Part shown: positions 22,929 to 33,118 of the stretch, one piece after another
How the letters are laid out: every line of letters begins with the position of its first letter
Numbering within the stretch: position 1 is the stretch's first letter
Assembly: GCA_024695575.1 (NCBI GenBank)
Contig: JAILHY010000143.1
Coordinates: 1 to 48,717 of the forward strand
DNA length: 48,717 nt
Direction of reading: 5' to 3'
Source of the DNA: Lachnospiraceae bacterium
GTDB taxonomy: Bacteria; Bacillota; Clostridia; Lachnospirales; Lachnospiraceae
Notes under the pieces: generated by a model
What the model was told of the DNA's origin: nothing
The model's input: the letters and a program-made list of their open reading frames with translations, nothing else
Database searches by the model: none
Program-made: the position numbers and the translations under genes

Positions 22929-24032
22929 TTATGATGATTTGATGCCAAACTGCGCCATCTGCTCTTTGCTGAGCACGTGACGGGAATCCATGGTCTTAAC
23001 CACATCATCTATTTCGATATCCGAGTACTCGGGACTTGCAAGATCCATGATACGGTTGGTGGAAAATTCGAGTACCATGGGCTTAAGGATATCGTTGTAA
23101 TTAACGGAAAGCACAAGAGCCTGACTTCCGTTTGACAAAAGCACGCTTGTACCCTGGGGAAGAAGATCCACCGAAAGGACAAGGGCTTCCACTGCTTTCT
23201 TATTAAAGATCTCGGGATACTTGTATAAATATCTCAAAGCGGCGATACCGGACATGGGCTCTCTTCCGCCGGTTGTACTGATGGAAGTAAGAGTATCGTA
23301 GGTATCTGCCACATTCAATATCCTAGTACCGGTAAGAACCTTCATGCGGTCAGGTTCGCGTCCCATTATAATGGACATGCGCATATTGAAAGACTGCGAG
23401 CAAATGCGCTTGATATTGGGATTGGAAGGAAACAGGGTATCCACCATATCAAGGCCCGTCTCCTGGGCATTGTTAAGGATCCTGTCAAGTTCATCCGGAT
23501 CCTCACCGTCAAGAAGGATGTCCGGAACGGTGACCTTACCGAAATCGTGTATCATACAGGCCTGAAGGATTTCCTCCTTCTCTGCCTGGGAAACGCTCAT
23601 ATGGAAAAGCATAAGGGTTGCGAGGATGCTGACATTCAGAGTGTGCTTATAAACATAATCCTCTTTGCTTCGGATATCCTGCATGAAATTAAGCTTGCGG
23701 CGCATATGACCGTACTTAACCAGAATATCGTTACAGATATTGCTTAATTTGTGAACACGGTGAGTGGCGATGATGTCCTTGAATTCGCCCATGATCTCGT
23801 AGACTTTGACTGTTTTGAAACGTTCGAACTCGATATCATCCTCGGACATTGGCGGAACCGGTTCCGTTGCATCAAGCACGAAGATTCCGATAAGTCCGAA
23901 ATTACTGATACTCGCGATGGCCTGCGAAGTAAGACTTGAGCCTGCTTCATACAGGAGTACACCCTTTTTGTTGTAGATCGGTCGGGCAATTCTCAGCCCG
24001 GTCTTCAATTCATCAGTTCTGACAAATCTCAT
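22929..24032 (-). CDS. Degenerate HD-domain (HD-GYP-like) signalling protein
   Basis: 367 residues. The N-terminal part (RTDELKTGLRIARPIYNKKG) is the small beta domain that precedes many HD-GYP domains. The HD core keeps YKHTLNVSILA and MIHDFGKVTVPD (His-Asp near residue 158), but the downstream HHE and GYP signatures are missing, being replaced around NAQETGLDMVD. It probably has altered or no c-di-GMP hydrolase activity and may bind nucleotide as a sensor. ATG 24032 is used; a GTG six codons upstream is an alternative. It lies 29 bases after dprA. Confidence 0.82.
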   Translation of the reverse strand: MRFVRTDELKTGLRIARPIYNKKGVLLYEAGSSLTSQAIASISNFGLIGIFVLDATEPVPPMSEDDIEFERFKTVKVYEIMGEFKDIIATHRVHKLSNICNDILVKYGHMRRKLNFMQDIRSKEDYVYKHTLNVSILATLMLFHMSVSQAEKEEILQACMIHDFGKVTVPDILLDGEDPDELDRILNNAQETGLDMVDTLFPSNPNIKRICSQSFNMRMSIIMGREPDRMKVLTGTRILNVADTYDTLTSISTTGGREPMSGIAALRYLYKYPEIFNKKAVEALVLSVDLLPQGTSVLLSNGSQALVLSVNYNDILKPMVLEFSTNRIMDLASPEYSDIEIDDVVKTMDSRHVLSKEQMAQFGIKSS

Positions 24033-24061
24033 TCGCGTAACCCCACGCACAATAATCTACA

Positions 24062-25264
24062 TCAATTATATTGCATGTCATTAAGCTTTTCAAGAGCGTG
24101 CTTCAATTCAAGCCCTTTCTTTCCTGCTTTAAATCTGCCTGCTCCCATGGAAACAACGATTTCCTGCTCTGTTAACATAAGACAGGTTCCAAGGAGTTCC
24201 ATTCCGGGCACTCCGCATTTTTCTCCCATCATATCAAGGGTAAAAGAATCCTCGTCAAGATTTGCTATGATCTTAAGCTCCGTTTCCGAGAAAGTTGCCA
24301 GTTTCTTTTGCAGGGGATCATCCTTGGTTTCAAGGCTTCGGACCTGTCGCATGATGCCGTATTTCTTAAGCACGTCCTGAATGAACAGCTGAACGTCCGA
24401 AACTACCGTAGCCCCCTGTCTTATGAGCTCGTTTGTGCCAAAAGAAGTGTGATCGCAGATCCGCCCGGGAACCGCATAGACTTCTCTACCCTGGTCAAGG
24501 GCGCAGTCAACGGTTATAAGGGTCCCGCTCTGTTCTTTTGCTTCAATTACGCACACAGCGTCGGACAGTCCTGAAATAAGCCTGTTTCGCATGGCAAAAT
24601 AGGGCTTTAAGGGCTGTGTTCCCGGTGGAAACTCGGAAAGGATCCCGCCTTTTTCTTCCAGGGCCCTATAGAGTTTAAGGGATTCCTTGGGGTAGATCAC
24701 GTCAACTCCACCGCCAAGGACTGCAAGGGAGTATCCGCCTGCCTCCACGGCACCTATCTGCGCCATGGAATCTATGCCCCTGGCCATTCCGCTTACCACT
24801 GCGATCCCGCTTGCCCCCGCCAGTTCTCCTATCCTGTGGGACACGCTCTCTCCGTATCCTGTGCAGCGCCTTGCTCCTATGACGGAAATCACCGGCATGT
24901 AATTACCCGGAAGTTCACCCTTTAAGAATATGGCAAGGGGCGGATCCTTTATTTCTTTAAGCATCACGGGATATTCCCTGTCGGTTATGGGGATCATCCT
25001 GATATCAGATGAAAGCATCCGCTCGTAATCCTCCATGAGGCTCTTTTCTTTTGTAGTCCAGCGGATCTTTGCGATCTGAAGCTCCGTAAATAGTCCCGTA
25101 CTCCTTAGTTCCTCTTCGGAAGCCGCGAAAACCTCCTTTAAAGAGCCGTAGTAATTCTGCATCTGATTGAACTTATCCAAAGAAATGTCGTTAATCACCG
25201 CAAGTCTGTAGTAATTCCTTGCTTCCTCGCAAGGATCCATTTTATATGCATTTTCAAAAATCAT
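24062..25264 (-). CDS. dprA: DNA processing protein DprA/Smf
   Basis: 400 residues. The Rossmann-like DprA core is clear: SVIGARRCTGYGES, VVSGMARGIDSMAQIGA, LGGGVDVIYPKES, SEFPPGTQP and RNRLISGLSDAV. An N-terminal SAM-like helical region and a C-terminal winged-helix segment flank it. DprA loads RecA on single-stranded DNA during natural transformation. It follows comM after 6 bases with a GGGAGGTTAACATAAC RBS. Together with comM this is a competence-type pair. Confidence 0.95.
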   Translation of the reverse strand: MIFENAYKMDPCEEARNYYRLAVINDISLDKFNQMQNYYGSLKEVFAASEEELRSTGLFTELQIAKIRWTTKEKSLMEDYERMLSSDIRMIPITDREYPVMLKEIKDPPLAIFLKGELPGNYMPVISVIGARRCTGYGESVSHRIGELAGASGIAVVSGMARGIDSMAQIGAVEAGGYSLAVLGGGVDVIYPKESLKLYRALEEKGGILSEFPPGTQPLKPYFAMRNRLISGLSDAVCVIEAKEQSGTLITVDCALDQGREVYAVPGRICDHTSFGTNELIRQGATVVSDVQLFIQDVLKKYGIMRQVRSLETKDDPLQKKLATFSETELKIIANLDEDSFTLDMMGEKCGVPGMELLGTCLMLTEQEIVVSMGAGRFKAGKKGLELKHALEKLNDMQYN

Positions 25265-25270
25265 GTTATG

Positions 25271-26809
25271 TTAACCTCCCATATATTCCGGAAACCTGTA
25301 GCAGCTTGCTTCTGCCAGATGTTTCACCGTTACTGTCTCGTCGCCATCAAAGTCCGCTATGGTCCGTGCCACCCGTAATATCTTGTAAAAAGAACGCATG
25401 CTTAAATTCAGCCTTTCGTACATGGAATAGGCAAAATCCTTCTCCTCTCTGCCAAGAGGTATGTATTTGTCAGCCTTTGAAGAAGGAAGCAGGGCGTTAT
25501 ACTTAAAGTTTTCGTTTTTATATCTTTCTTTTTGCAGATCCATGGCGCGTATGACTCCGGCACGAAGCTCCGCCGTAGATATGTTTTCTTTCTTTACCAC
25601 TATGTCCTTAGGGTCCATTCTGTCCACTTCCACACAGATATCGATGCGATCCGCTATGGGGCCCGAGATCTTTGATAAATACCGCGAAATCTGGGGCTGT
25701 GAGCAGGTGCATCGGTTCCTGTCGGGGTAATATCCGCATGGGCAGGGATTCATGGCTCCCACCAACATAAACTTGGCGGGGTAGGTATAGGTTCTTTTGG
25801 CCCTTGATACCGTGATCTCCCCGTCTTCCAGGGGCTGTCTTAACATATCAAGGGTCTCTCGTTTAAATTCGGGCATTTCGTCAAGGAACAATATCCCTCT
25901 GTGGGACAAAGAAACCAGTCCCGGCTTGGCGCTCTGACCGCCGCCCACGATTGCCTGGGGACTTGCGCCGTGATGGGGTCCGAAAAAGGGTCTTTCCGTC
26001 ATGAATGGGAGTCTTCCGTCGAGTTTGCCGGAAACAGAATAAACAGAAGTTACTTCGAGACTTTCTTCATAAGATAGAGGTGGTAAAATACCGGGAATAC
26101 GCTTTGCTATAAGGGATTTGCCTGTGCCGGGCGGCCCTATCAGTATAAGGTGATGCATTCCTGCTGCCGCTATGGCTGCTGCCCTTTTGACACCTTCCTG
26201 GCCGGAAACATCCGCAAAATCGGGAATGTCCCTGTTCTCCGTGACCATTCCGCCGCTGCCTCTTTCATAAGGCGGGAATTCCTTCGGAAGATATTCCGCA
26301 GGGCATTCAAGGAACCTTATGTATTCGGATAAGGAATCCATGGGGATTATCTCGATATCCTTGATTAAGCCTGCCTCCGGAGCGTTGATCCTTGGGACAA
26401 TGACCCGTTTGAAGCCTTTTTCTTTTGCAAAACGAACAATTGGAAGAACGCCCCGTACGGGAAGGACCTTACCATCCAAAGAAAGCTCTCCCAGGATCAG
26501 CGCCTCATCCGGATCAAAATCTCTGATACGCTCCATAGTTCCCATGATCCCCGTAGCAATAGCAAGATCGAATCCCGCCCCTTCCTTGTGCTCGTCCGCA
26601 GGAGACAGATTGATGATAACGCGGCCTGATGGGCAGGAAACGCCGCAATTCTTTAAAGCTACGCGTACCCGGTCTTTGGCTTCTTTTACATCGCTTCCCG
26701 CAAGGCCGATTATATCGATACCGGGAAGTCCCGCGGAAGAATCCACCTCCACAGTGATAAGATCACCGAATACGCCGCCTACTCTGCCGGAGTAAACCTT
26801 GTAAACCAT
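25271..26809 (-). CDS. comM: ComM/YifB-type AAA+ ATPase (Mg chelatase-like)
   Basis: 512 residues. N-terminal Lon-like ChlI domain (VEVDSSAGLPGIDIIGLAG, LSPADEHKEGAGFDLAIA), then the Mg-chelatase AAA+ domain with Walker A LIGPPGTGKSLIAKRI and Walker B ILFLDEMPEF, a zinc-like CPCGYYPDRNRCTC segment, and the C-terminal domain. ComM is a helicase that promotes branch migration of recombination intermediates in transformation. RBS AAAGGAATATG. Full length and intact. Confidence 0.95.
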   Translation of the reverse strand: MVYKVYSGRVGGVFGDLITVEVDSSAGLPGIDIIGLAGSDVKEAKDRVRVALKNCGVSCPSGRVIINLSPADEHKEGAGFDLAIATGIMGTMERIRDFDPDEALILGELSLDGKVLPVRGVLPIVRFAKEKGFKRVIVPRINAPEAGLIKDIEIIPMDSLSEYIRFLECPAEYLPKEFPPYERGSGGMVTENRDIPDFADVSGQEGVKRAAAIAAAGMHHLILIGPPGTGKSLIAKRIPGILPPLSYEESLEVTSVYSVSGKLDGRLPFMTERPFFGPHHGASPQAIVGGGQSAKPGLVSLSHRGILFLDEMPEFKRETLDMLRQPLEDGEITVSRAKRTYTYPAKFMLVGAMNPCPCGYYPDRNRCTCSQPQISRYLSKISGPIADRIDICVEVDRMDPKDIVVKKENISTAELRAGVIRAMDLQKERYKNENFKYNALLPSSKADKYIPLGREEKDFAYSMYERLNLSMRSFYKILRVARTIADFDGDETVTVKHLAEASCYRFPEYMGG

Positions 26810-26907
26810 ATCATATTCCTTTCAAGTACTGTTAATCATTGCTGAAAATACGGACCGACCGGCCCTTCTGAATATCAGAATTTTCAGATGCAGTGTTCAT
26901 TATAAGC

Positions 26908-26948
26908 AAAAAGAAAAGAGGATGTCAAGCCTAAACTTTACATCCTCT
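26908..26948 (-). terminator. Terminator after the PAS-GGDEF-EAL gene
   Basis: A perfect 9-bp stem AGAGGATGT/ACATCCTCT with a 14-base loop (26917-26948) is followed on the minus strand by TTTCTTTTT. It stands 6 bases after the stop codon of the EAL gene and separates it from comM. The rest of this 145-base gap holds no other recognisable feature. Confidence 0.85.
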
Positions 26949-26954
26949 CAAATA

Positions 26955-29909
26955 CTATTCTTTTCTGACGCCCACCAAAATGCGCTTTTCGCCGTCTTCT
27001 TTCGTCATTACGGCTTTTAATCGAACCGGCACGGGCTTTCCTTCTATCATGAGCCTGTAGGTTATGGAGTAAACTTCCCCGCTTTCAAGCTTCTCCATGA
27101 TCTTTTCCTTGGTGAACTCACTTAAGAATCTGTCACAGTCATCCTTGTGTATGACTTTCTTTATCTCCTGTCTGGAATCGGTAAAGAAATCCGCTCCGCT
27201 TGTGGCGACATTAAGGTTATCAAAGGTATCGGTGGAGTTGAACTGGTAATAGTTTTCACTCTCCGGATCCACAGCAAAGAAACTGAAATAGTCTCCCGCT
27301 ATGGCCATGATACGCGAGTACATCTGCTGTTCCTTCTTGGCACGCTCAAGCTCATGCTGCTGGCGAAGCTGGGTATCGACGTTTGTAACACCTATGATGA
27401 TGTTCTTTTTCTCACGGCCCATGTAAATAGCCTTAAGGTTCACATAGATGGGGCCATCGTACTCCACAAGTCTGTAGGTTATGGTAAAAGAACCGAACTT
27501 TTCAATGGAATCAACCACATTTTCCTTGGTAAACCGGGAAATAAAAGTCTCTCTGTCCTCGGGATAAAGGAATGCAAGCGCATCTTCCCTTGCAGTTTCA
27601 AAGAAGTCGTTACCCCTCCTCTCCACTGCAATGCGCTCATTTTTGGAATCCGGTCTGTAAGCGATAAATTCCTCGGTCTCAAGATTAACGGTATACATAT
27701 CGATGTAATCCGTGGAAAGAGCCTTGGCTGCATAGGCGTAGTTCAGAGTATCCGCTGCAGTCATGTCCTCGGTGATACCAAGTACAACCACCAGCATTGC
27801 CGAAGCATTGTTGACGGGATTAACGGAAATGCGCCTTATGAGGGTATGCAGTATCTTTCCGTCCTGAGTCTTCTGATCCGATAAGAGCTGTCCGCCTTCT
27901 TTTGCACATTTAAGAATATCCTTTAAGAAGGAAGCTGCAGGGCTTCTGAGGATATCCGTAATCTTAGCTTCGGAATATACTCCCGGAATGGAATAACAAT
28001 TCTCGATATGCTTACGGTATGACTGGTTGGCACGCCTTATAAACAGCCTGTTTCCGTCTATCTCTGCTATGGACATGGGAAGGGTATCAAAGAAATCTGC
28101 GAAACCGCCCTCATCACCCACGCTTAAAGAAAGATCGTAAAGATTTACTTTACCTATCTCGCTGTAATACTCTGTTTCGTCGGGATTTTCAAAGCCGATC
28201 TGTGAGCCTTCCTCATAACGCTTAAAGATATCATCAACCGGAATGGGCTTGCAGTAATGATATCCCTGAAGCTTGGTGCAGCCGATCTCCTTTAAGAACT
28301 CAGCCTGTTCCTCGGATTCAACACCTTCGACGACGGTATCGATACCAAGGCTTGCAGCCATCTTAACAAGTCCGCCTATAATGAGCTTGCTGCTTGGATT
28401 TGTCTCAAACTGCCTTATGAACATCATGTCAAGCTTAAGGGTATCAAAGGGAATGTTCATCAGAATGTCGGGACTTGAATAACCGCTTCCGAAATCATCC
28501 ATCCATACCTTGAATCCAAGCTTGTGGAACCTTTCCACCTGCTCCTTCATGTAGTCAAGGTTACCGGCGAGAACGCTTTCCGTAATCTCGATGGTTATAA
28601 GGCTCCTTGAAATGCCGGATTCGTCCACCCTTCGGCGGATCTCCTCCACCACGTCACAGGCAGCGAAATCAAGCCGGGATATGTTGATGGAGCAAGGCAC
28701 CAGAAAAAGGCCTGCAAAAGCAAGTCTGCGCATCTTTAAAAGTACCTGCTCAAGGATATAAAGATCAAGTTTATATATAAGACCCGCATCCTCCAATACA
28801 GGGATAAACTCTGCAGGAGAAAGAAAACCGTTCCTTGGATCGATCCAGCGGGCAAGAGCTTCTTCGTCGCAGACACGACCGTTGGCGCCCCTTACTATAG
28901 GCTGATAATAAGCCTTTATCCAGTTTTCCCGCATGGCCTGATCAAAATGATCGACGATGTATTGCTTCTTTTTGATCTCCATGAAGAGATCCTGGCTGAA
29001 AACGGCATACTCCGAATCCGTACCCTTGGTAATGTTATCGCATACCATCTTGGCCCGGTCACAGGCTATACCGATGCTGGCTTCACCAATCCTGTCAGGA
29101 TAGATGCCCGCACGCACCGGAAGGCTGTTTCCCTTATTAAGCTTCTTTGCATCTTCTAAGAGGTTTTTAACGATCTTTTCTGCGTCTGATTCGAGACAGA
29201 AGGCCACAAAACGATCGCCGCCAAGACGCCCGCAGTTGCCGTCTGAGAAGTGGTTTACCATAAGCTTCGCCATATCGATAAGAAGCTTGTCACCTTCGGC
29301 AAACCCGAATTTTAAGTTATAACCTTTCATACCGCTGAAGTTTAAGAAAACCACTGCGGTATCCTGTCCTTTTTCGTGATAATTGCGCCTTTTAGCCTCT
29401 GCCAGCTCAAAGAAGTGGTTAAGCCCCGGAAGACCTGTCAGATGATCGTATTCGCTCTTAAGCTCGCTGCTGTAACGATCTTCCTCATCCTTTATGGCCT
29501 TGTCAAAAATGTCTCCGGATTCCTCATCAAATGGGCCTTCATCGGAATACCACACGTAAGCAAGCTTCTCCCCTGTTTTGGTAAAAATATGCTTGCCTCT
29601 TGCACGCACCAGATGATAGCTTCCGTCAATGAGAGTACGATAAACCACATCATATCCCGATGAACGGGCCGCAAATCTGATGGCAGCATCGGTGATCCTT
29701 GGAATATCGTCAGGATGCGCATCACGATACATGTTGTTATCCATGAGGTCGTAGGTTTCGGCACGATCAGTAAATCCAAAAAGTTCCATGAACCCGGCCG
29801 AAAGCGCGATGGTCACCACCTTACGATCAACATACTGGTAGACTCCGAAGGGTATGCAATTTTCTTCCAAAGCTGCAAGCTCTGAGTCGCTGTAATGATA
29901 CCTTTCCAT
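26955..29909 (-). CDS. PAS - degenerate GGDEF (GGDRF) - EAL - double PAS-like c-di-GMP phosphodiesterase
   Basis: 984-residue cytosolic protein. A PAS domain (about 1-130) is followed by a GGDEF domain whose motif is GGDRF (near residue 229), so cyclase activity is unlikely and it may act as a GTP sensor. The EAL domain keeps EALARW (near 350), ITIEITES, DDFGSGYSS (near 470) and GVESEEQ, so hydrolysis of c-di-GMP looks possible. The last 250 residues hold two copies of a PAS-like module, each with an FTKE...G...TYRL.....P..V.LKA pattern. ATG 29909 with GGGGG RBS. Confidence 0.9.
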   Translation of the reverse strand: MERYHYSDSELAALEENCIPFGVYQYVDRKVVTIALSAGFMELFGFTDRAETYDLMDNNMYRDAHPDDIPRITDAAIRFAARSSGYDVVYRTLIDGSYHLVRARGKHIFTKTGEKLAYVWYSDEGPFDEESGDIFDKAIKDEEDRYSSELKSEYDHLTGLPGLNHFFELAEAKRRNYHEKGQDTAVVFLNFSGMKGYNLKFGFAEGDKLLIDMAKLMVNHFSDGNCGRLGGDRFVAFCLESDAEKIVKNLLEDAKKLNKGNSLPVRAGIYPDRIGEASIGIACDRAKMVCDNITKGTDSEYAVFSQDLFMEIKKKQYIVDHFDQAMRENWIKAYYQPIVRGANGRVCDEEALARWIDPRNGFLSPAEFIPVLEDAGLIYKLDLYILEQVLLKMRRLAFAGLFLVPCSINISRLDFAACDVVEEIRRRVDESGISRSLITIEITESVLAGNLDYMKEQVERFHKLGFKVWMDDFGSGYSSPDILMNIPFDTLKLDMMFIRQFETNPSSKLIIGGLVKMAASLGIDTVVEGVESEEQAEFLKEIGCTKLQGYHYCKPIPVDDIFKRYEEGSQIGFENPDETEYYSEIGKVNLYDLSLSVGDEGGFADFFDTLPMSIAEIDGNRLFIRRANQSYRKHIENCYSIPGVYSEAKITDILRSPAASFLKDILKCAKEGGQLLSDQKTQDGKILHTLIRRISVNPVNNASAMLVVVLGITEDMTAADTLNYAYAAKALSTDYIDMYTVNLETEEFIAYRPDSKNERIAVERRGNDFFETAREDALAFLYPEDRETFISRFTKENVVDSIEKFGSFTITYRLVEYDGPIYVNLKAIYMGREKKNIIIGVTNVDTQLRQQHELERAKKEQQMYSRIMAIAGDYFSFFAVDPESENYYQFNSTDTFDNLNVATSGADFFTDSRQEIKKVIHKDDCDRFLSEFTKEKIMEKLESGEVYSITYRLMIEGKPVPVRLKAVMTKEDGEKRILVGVRKE

Positions 29910-29956
29910 TTTTAACCCCCAACCCGTTATTATCCGGGCACAATTATTCACACTCA

Positions 29957-29962
29957 ATTATA
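29957..29962 (-). promoter_or_regulatory. Candidate -10 box for the PAS-EAL gene
   Basis: TATAAT on the minus strand, 47 bases before the start codon, in the otherwise AT-rich 90-base gap next to hemW. No good -35 hexamer is visible at 16-18 bases. The 5' leader would hold a small CCCG/CGGG hairpin. Confidence 0.4.
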
Positions 29963-29999
29963 ACAATACAGCGAAATGAAGTATTAAAAAAGCTCTGAT

Positions 30000-31109
30000 T
30001 TATTTGATAAAATGACCTGTCACATAGTTTTCAAGATCAAGGCCCTGTTCGGTTAACATAACTCTGTCACCGGCAACCTGTATCAAGTCCTCCGACTTAA
30101 GTTTATCTATGGCTCCCGGAAACTCCGTATCTATGTCCGCACCGAAATTCTCCTTAAACTCCGCGGCGGATATTCCTTCGGTCATGCGAAGCCCAAGGAA
30201 CATGAACTCTTCCATCCTGCCGTTTCGATCAAGCACCTCGGTTTCCTCGGTAAAGTCCCCCGCAACATACTTATCCAGATCCCTGTGTTTCTGGTATCTA
30301 ACCTCCTCATAAAAAGAAGCCGCAGCGATACCGAATCCAAGATATGGCCTGCGGGTCCAGTATCCGATGTTATGCCGGCACTCACAGCCTCTCCTGGCAT
30401 AATTGGAGATCTCGTACCTGTGATATCCTGCGCTCTCTAATATCCTGCCGGTTTCACGGTACATCTCTCTATCCTCATCCTCGGAAGGAAGGCCGAGACC
30501 GTCTTTATACCGGTCATAAAAGGGTGTCCCCTCTTCGATTATGAGGGAATAAGCGCTGATGTGTTCAGGATTAAGGGCTGTTACCTTGTGAAGGGTATCG
30601 GAAAGAGACTTTGCAGTCTGACCGGGGATTCCTGTCATGATGTCAATGTTTATGTTATGTAAACCTGCTTTTCGGGCATTTTCGTATGTAGTCAGGAAAT
30701 CCTCATACCTGTGCACCCTGGAAAGGGTCTTAAGTTCCTCATTATCAGCCGCCTGAAGGCCGATACTAAGCCTGTTAAATCCGGCTTCTTTGTACTCTAC
30801 AAGCTTATCAAAAGAAGCCGAGTTGGGATTTGCTTCAAGGGTGATCTCCGCGTCATCCTTTACCTTAAATTCAGCCCTTATGGTATCAAGGGTCTCGGTA
30901 ATGAAATGGGCCTCCGGGAATGTGGGGGTTCCGCCTCCGAAAAAGATTGAATCCACCGGCAGACCACCATTGAATCTTGCGGATTTTTCTTTGATCTCCT
31001 CTTTAAGGCGTAAGAAATAGGGCCGAATCATTTCGGCCCTGTTGCATGAACAAAAATCGCAGTAATCGCATTTACGCACGCAAAAAGGGACGTGCACATA
31101 TATTTCCAT
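30000..31109 (-). CDS. hemW: HemW-like radical SAM heme chaperone
   Basis: 369 residues. Starts MEIYVHVPFCVRKCDYCDF with the CxxxCxxC cluster and the FxxF-type residue after the third Cys as in HemW, not the coproporphyrinogen oxidase HemN. SIFFGGGTPTF, EANPNSASFDKL and NRLSIGLQAAD follow. The C-terminal HemW domain is present. HemW traffics heme to respiratory enzymes; older records call it an oxygen-independent coproporphyrinogen III oxidase. Start overlaps the lepA stop (TAATATG), the usual lepA-hemW arrangement of Firmicutes. Confidence 0.9.
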   Translation of the reverse strand: MEIYVHVPFCVRKCDYCDFCSCNRAEMIRPYFLRLKEEIKEKSARFNGGLPVDSIFFGGGTPTFPEAHFITETLDTIRAEFKVKDDAEITLEANPNSASFDKLVEYKEAGFNRLSIGLQAADNEELKTLSRVHRYEDFLTTYENARKAGLHNINIDIMTGIPGQTAKSLSDTLHKVTALNPEHISAYSLIIEEGTPFYDRYKDGLGLPSEDEDREMYRETGRILESAGYHRYEISNYARRGCECRHNIGYWTRRPYLGFGIAAASFYEEVRYQKHRDLDKYVAGDFTEETEVLDRNGRMEEFMFLGLRMTEGISAAEFKENFGADIDTEFPGAIDKLKSEDLIQVAGDRVMLTEQGLDLENYVTGHFIK

Positions 31110-31110
31110 A

Positions 31111-32919
31111 TTATTTGTCATCATCAAGTTTAAGAACGCTCATGAAGGCTTTCTGAGGTATTTCCACGTTACCTACCTGGCGCATACGCTTCTTACCTTC
31201 CTTCTGCTTCTCCAGAAGTTTCTTTTTACGTGTGATATCACCGCCGTAACACTTGGCAAGTACGTCCTTACGCATGGCCTTAACTGTTTCTCTTGCTATG
31301 ATCTTGCCGCCGATAGCCGCCTGAATCGGGATCTCAAACAGGTGTCTCGGAATCTCGTCCTTTAACTTCTCGCACATCTTTCTTCCGCGCTCATAAGCCG
31401 AATCCTTGTGCACGATAAAGGAAAGAGCGTCCACTTCCTCGCGGTTAATAAGGATATCAAGCTTGACCATCTCGGACTGCTCGTAGCCTTTAAGCTCATA
31501 GTCAAAGCTTGCATAGCCTCTGGATCTTGATTTGAGTGCGTCAAAGAAATCGTAGATGATCTCGTTAAGAGGAAGCTCGTACTTTAAAAGTGCTCTGGTT
31601 TCCTCAATATATTCCATGCTCACGTATCTGCCGCGGCGCTCCTGACAAAGTTCCATAATGGAGCCCACGAAGTCCTTGGTCACCATGATCTCGGCGTTGA
31701 CTATGGGTTCCTCCATAAAGTCGATCTCCGTAGGTGAGGGAAGGTTGGTGGGGTTGGTAAGCTCGATCTCGGAGCCGTCGGTCTTGTGAACCTTGTAAAC
31801 TACGCTGGGTGCGGTGGTCACAAGATCAAGGTCATATTCTCTCTCAAGGCGTTCCTGAATGATCTCTAAATGAAGAAGGCCTAAGAATCCGCATCTGAAA
31901 CCGAATCCGAGAGCCACCGAGGTCTCCGGCTCGTAAAATAAAGAAGCATCGTTTAACTGTAATTTCTCAAGTGCATCACGAAGATCGGGATACTTGGCTC
32001 CGTCCGCGGGATAAACACCGCAGTAAACCATGGGTTGAACCTTCTTGTAACCTGGAAGAGGTTCGCTGCAGGGCTTGTTGTTATCCGTAACGGTATCACC
32101 TACCGCAGTGTCCCGAACGTTCTTGATGGAAGCGGTGATATAACCTACCTCGCCTGCCTTAAGCTCTTCGCAGGGAAGGAACTGTCCTGCACCGAAATAT
32201 CCGACTTCAACAACTTCCTCAACGGCACCGGTAGCCATCATCCTGATGGTGGTACCCTTCTTTACGCGACCGTTTACGACTCTTACGAAAACTATTACGC
32301 CCTTGTAGGAATCGTACAGTGAATCAAAAATAAGGGCCTGAAGAGGGTCATCCGCTGATCCGCCGGGAGCGGGGATCTTCTCAACTATTGCCTCCAGAAC
32401 CTGATCGATATTGATGCCGTTCTTGGCGCTTATCAAAGGCGCATCCTCGGCCTCGATACCGATAACATCCTCTATTTCCTTAATAACCTTCTCGGGCTCT
32501 GCGCTGGGAAGGTCGATCTTGTTGATAACGGGAAAAACATCCAGGTCGTGGTCAAGGGCAAGGTATACGTTAGCAAGAGTCTGAGCCTCAACACCCTGGG
32601 CTGCATCAACTACAAGGATTGCTCCGTCGCAGGCTGCAAGGGAACGGCTGACTTCGTAGTTAAAGTCCACATGGCCGGGAGTATCGATTAGATTGAAGAT
32701 ATACTCCTCGCCGTTCTTAGCCTTGTATACGGTACGAACGGTCTGTGCCTTGATGGTAATGCCGCGCTCTCTTTCAAGGTCCATGTTGTCAAGGACCTGC
32801 GCCTGCATCTCACGGCTTGTAAGAAGGCCGGTCTGCTCTATGATACGATCGGCAAGTGTTGATTTGCCGTGATCGATGTGGGCGATGATACAAAAATTGC
32901 GAATGTGATTCTGATCCAT
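31111..32919 (-). CDS. lepA: Elongation factor 4 (LepA), ribosomal back-translocase GTPase
   Basis: 602 residues, normal family length. G1 [16 protein letters not shown]3 DTPGHVDF, G4 NKIDLPSA, and the LepA-specific C-terminal region ([23 protein letters not shown], shown here only in part by its [11 protein letters not shown] core) are intact. ATG 32919 starts [14 protein letters not shown]. The GGAG RBS is 13 bases away, longer than usual. Divergent to rpsT; the 199-base gap holds the rpsT promoter but no clear lepA promoter. Confidence 0.97.
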   Translation of the reverse strand: MDQNHIRNFCIIAHIDHGKSTLADRIIEQTGLLTSREMQAQVLDNMDLERERGITIKAQTVRTVYKAKNGEEYIFNLIDTPGHVDFNYEVSRSLAACDGAILVVDAAQGVEAQTLANVYLALDHDLDVFPVINKIDLPSAEPEKVIKEIEDVIGIEAEDAPLISAKNGINIDQVLEAIVEKIPAPGGSADDPLQALIFDSLYDSYKGVIVFVRVVNGRVKKGTTIRMMATGAVEEVVEVGYFGAGQFLPCEELKAGEVGYITASIKNVRDTAVGDTVTDNNKPCSEPLPGYKKVQPMVYCGVYPADGAKYPDLRDALEKLQLNDASLFYEPETSVALGFGFRCGFLGLLHLEIIQERLEREYDLDLVTTAPSVVYKVHKTDGSEIELTNPTNLPSPTEIDFMEEPIVNAEIMVTKDFVGSIMELCQERRGRYVSMEYIEETRALLKYELPLNEIIYDFFDALKSRSRGYASFDYELKGYEQSEMVKLDILINREEVDALSFIVHKDSAYERGRKMCEKLKDEIPRHLFEIPIQAAIGGKIIARETVKAMRKDVLAKCYGGDITRKKKLLEKQKEGKKRMRQVGNVEIPQKAFMSVLKLDDDK

Positions 32920-33010
32920 ATATATATGCAAACTCCAATATATGATAGTATTTATGAATATGATTGATATGTTCAAATTTAACAAGTTACATGATATCAG
33001 AAAAAAACTG

Positions 33011-33039
33011 TTGACACAAGGCTTCTTTTCGACTACTAT
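33011..33039 (+). promoter_or_regulatory. Sigma-A promoter of rpsT
   Basis: TTGACA (33011-33016), 17-base spacer, TACTAT (33034-33039). It places the transcript start about 73 bases before the UUG start codon, leaving a leader of ordinary size. Confidence 0.8.
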
Positions 33040-33118
33040 ATTTGAGTGCGTATATTAAATCGTCCGTGTCCGGATTAACATACGCCTGATTGATTTGATA
33101 TTATATGGAGGTGTAGTC

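Noticed and set aside
32920-33010. lepA promoter
   Set aside because: The region is AT-rich with several partial hexamers; none has both boxes at acceptable spacing.
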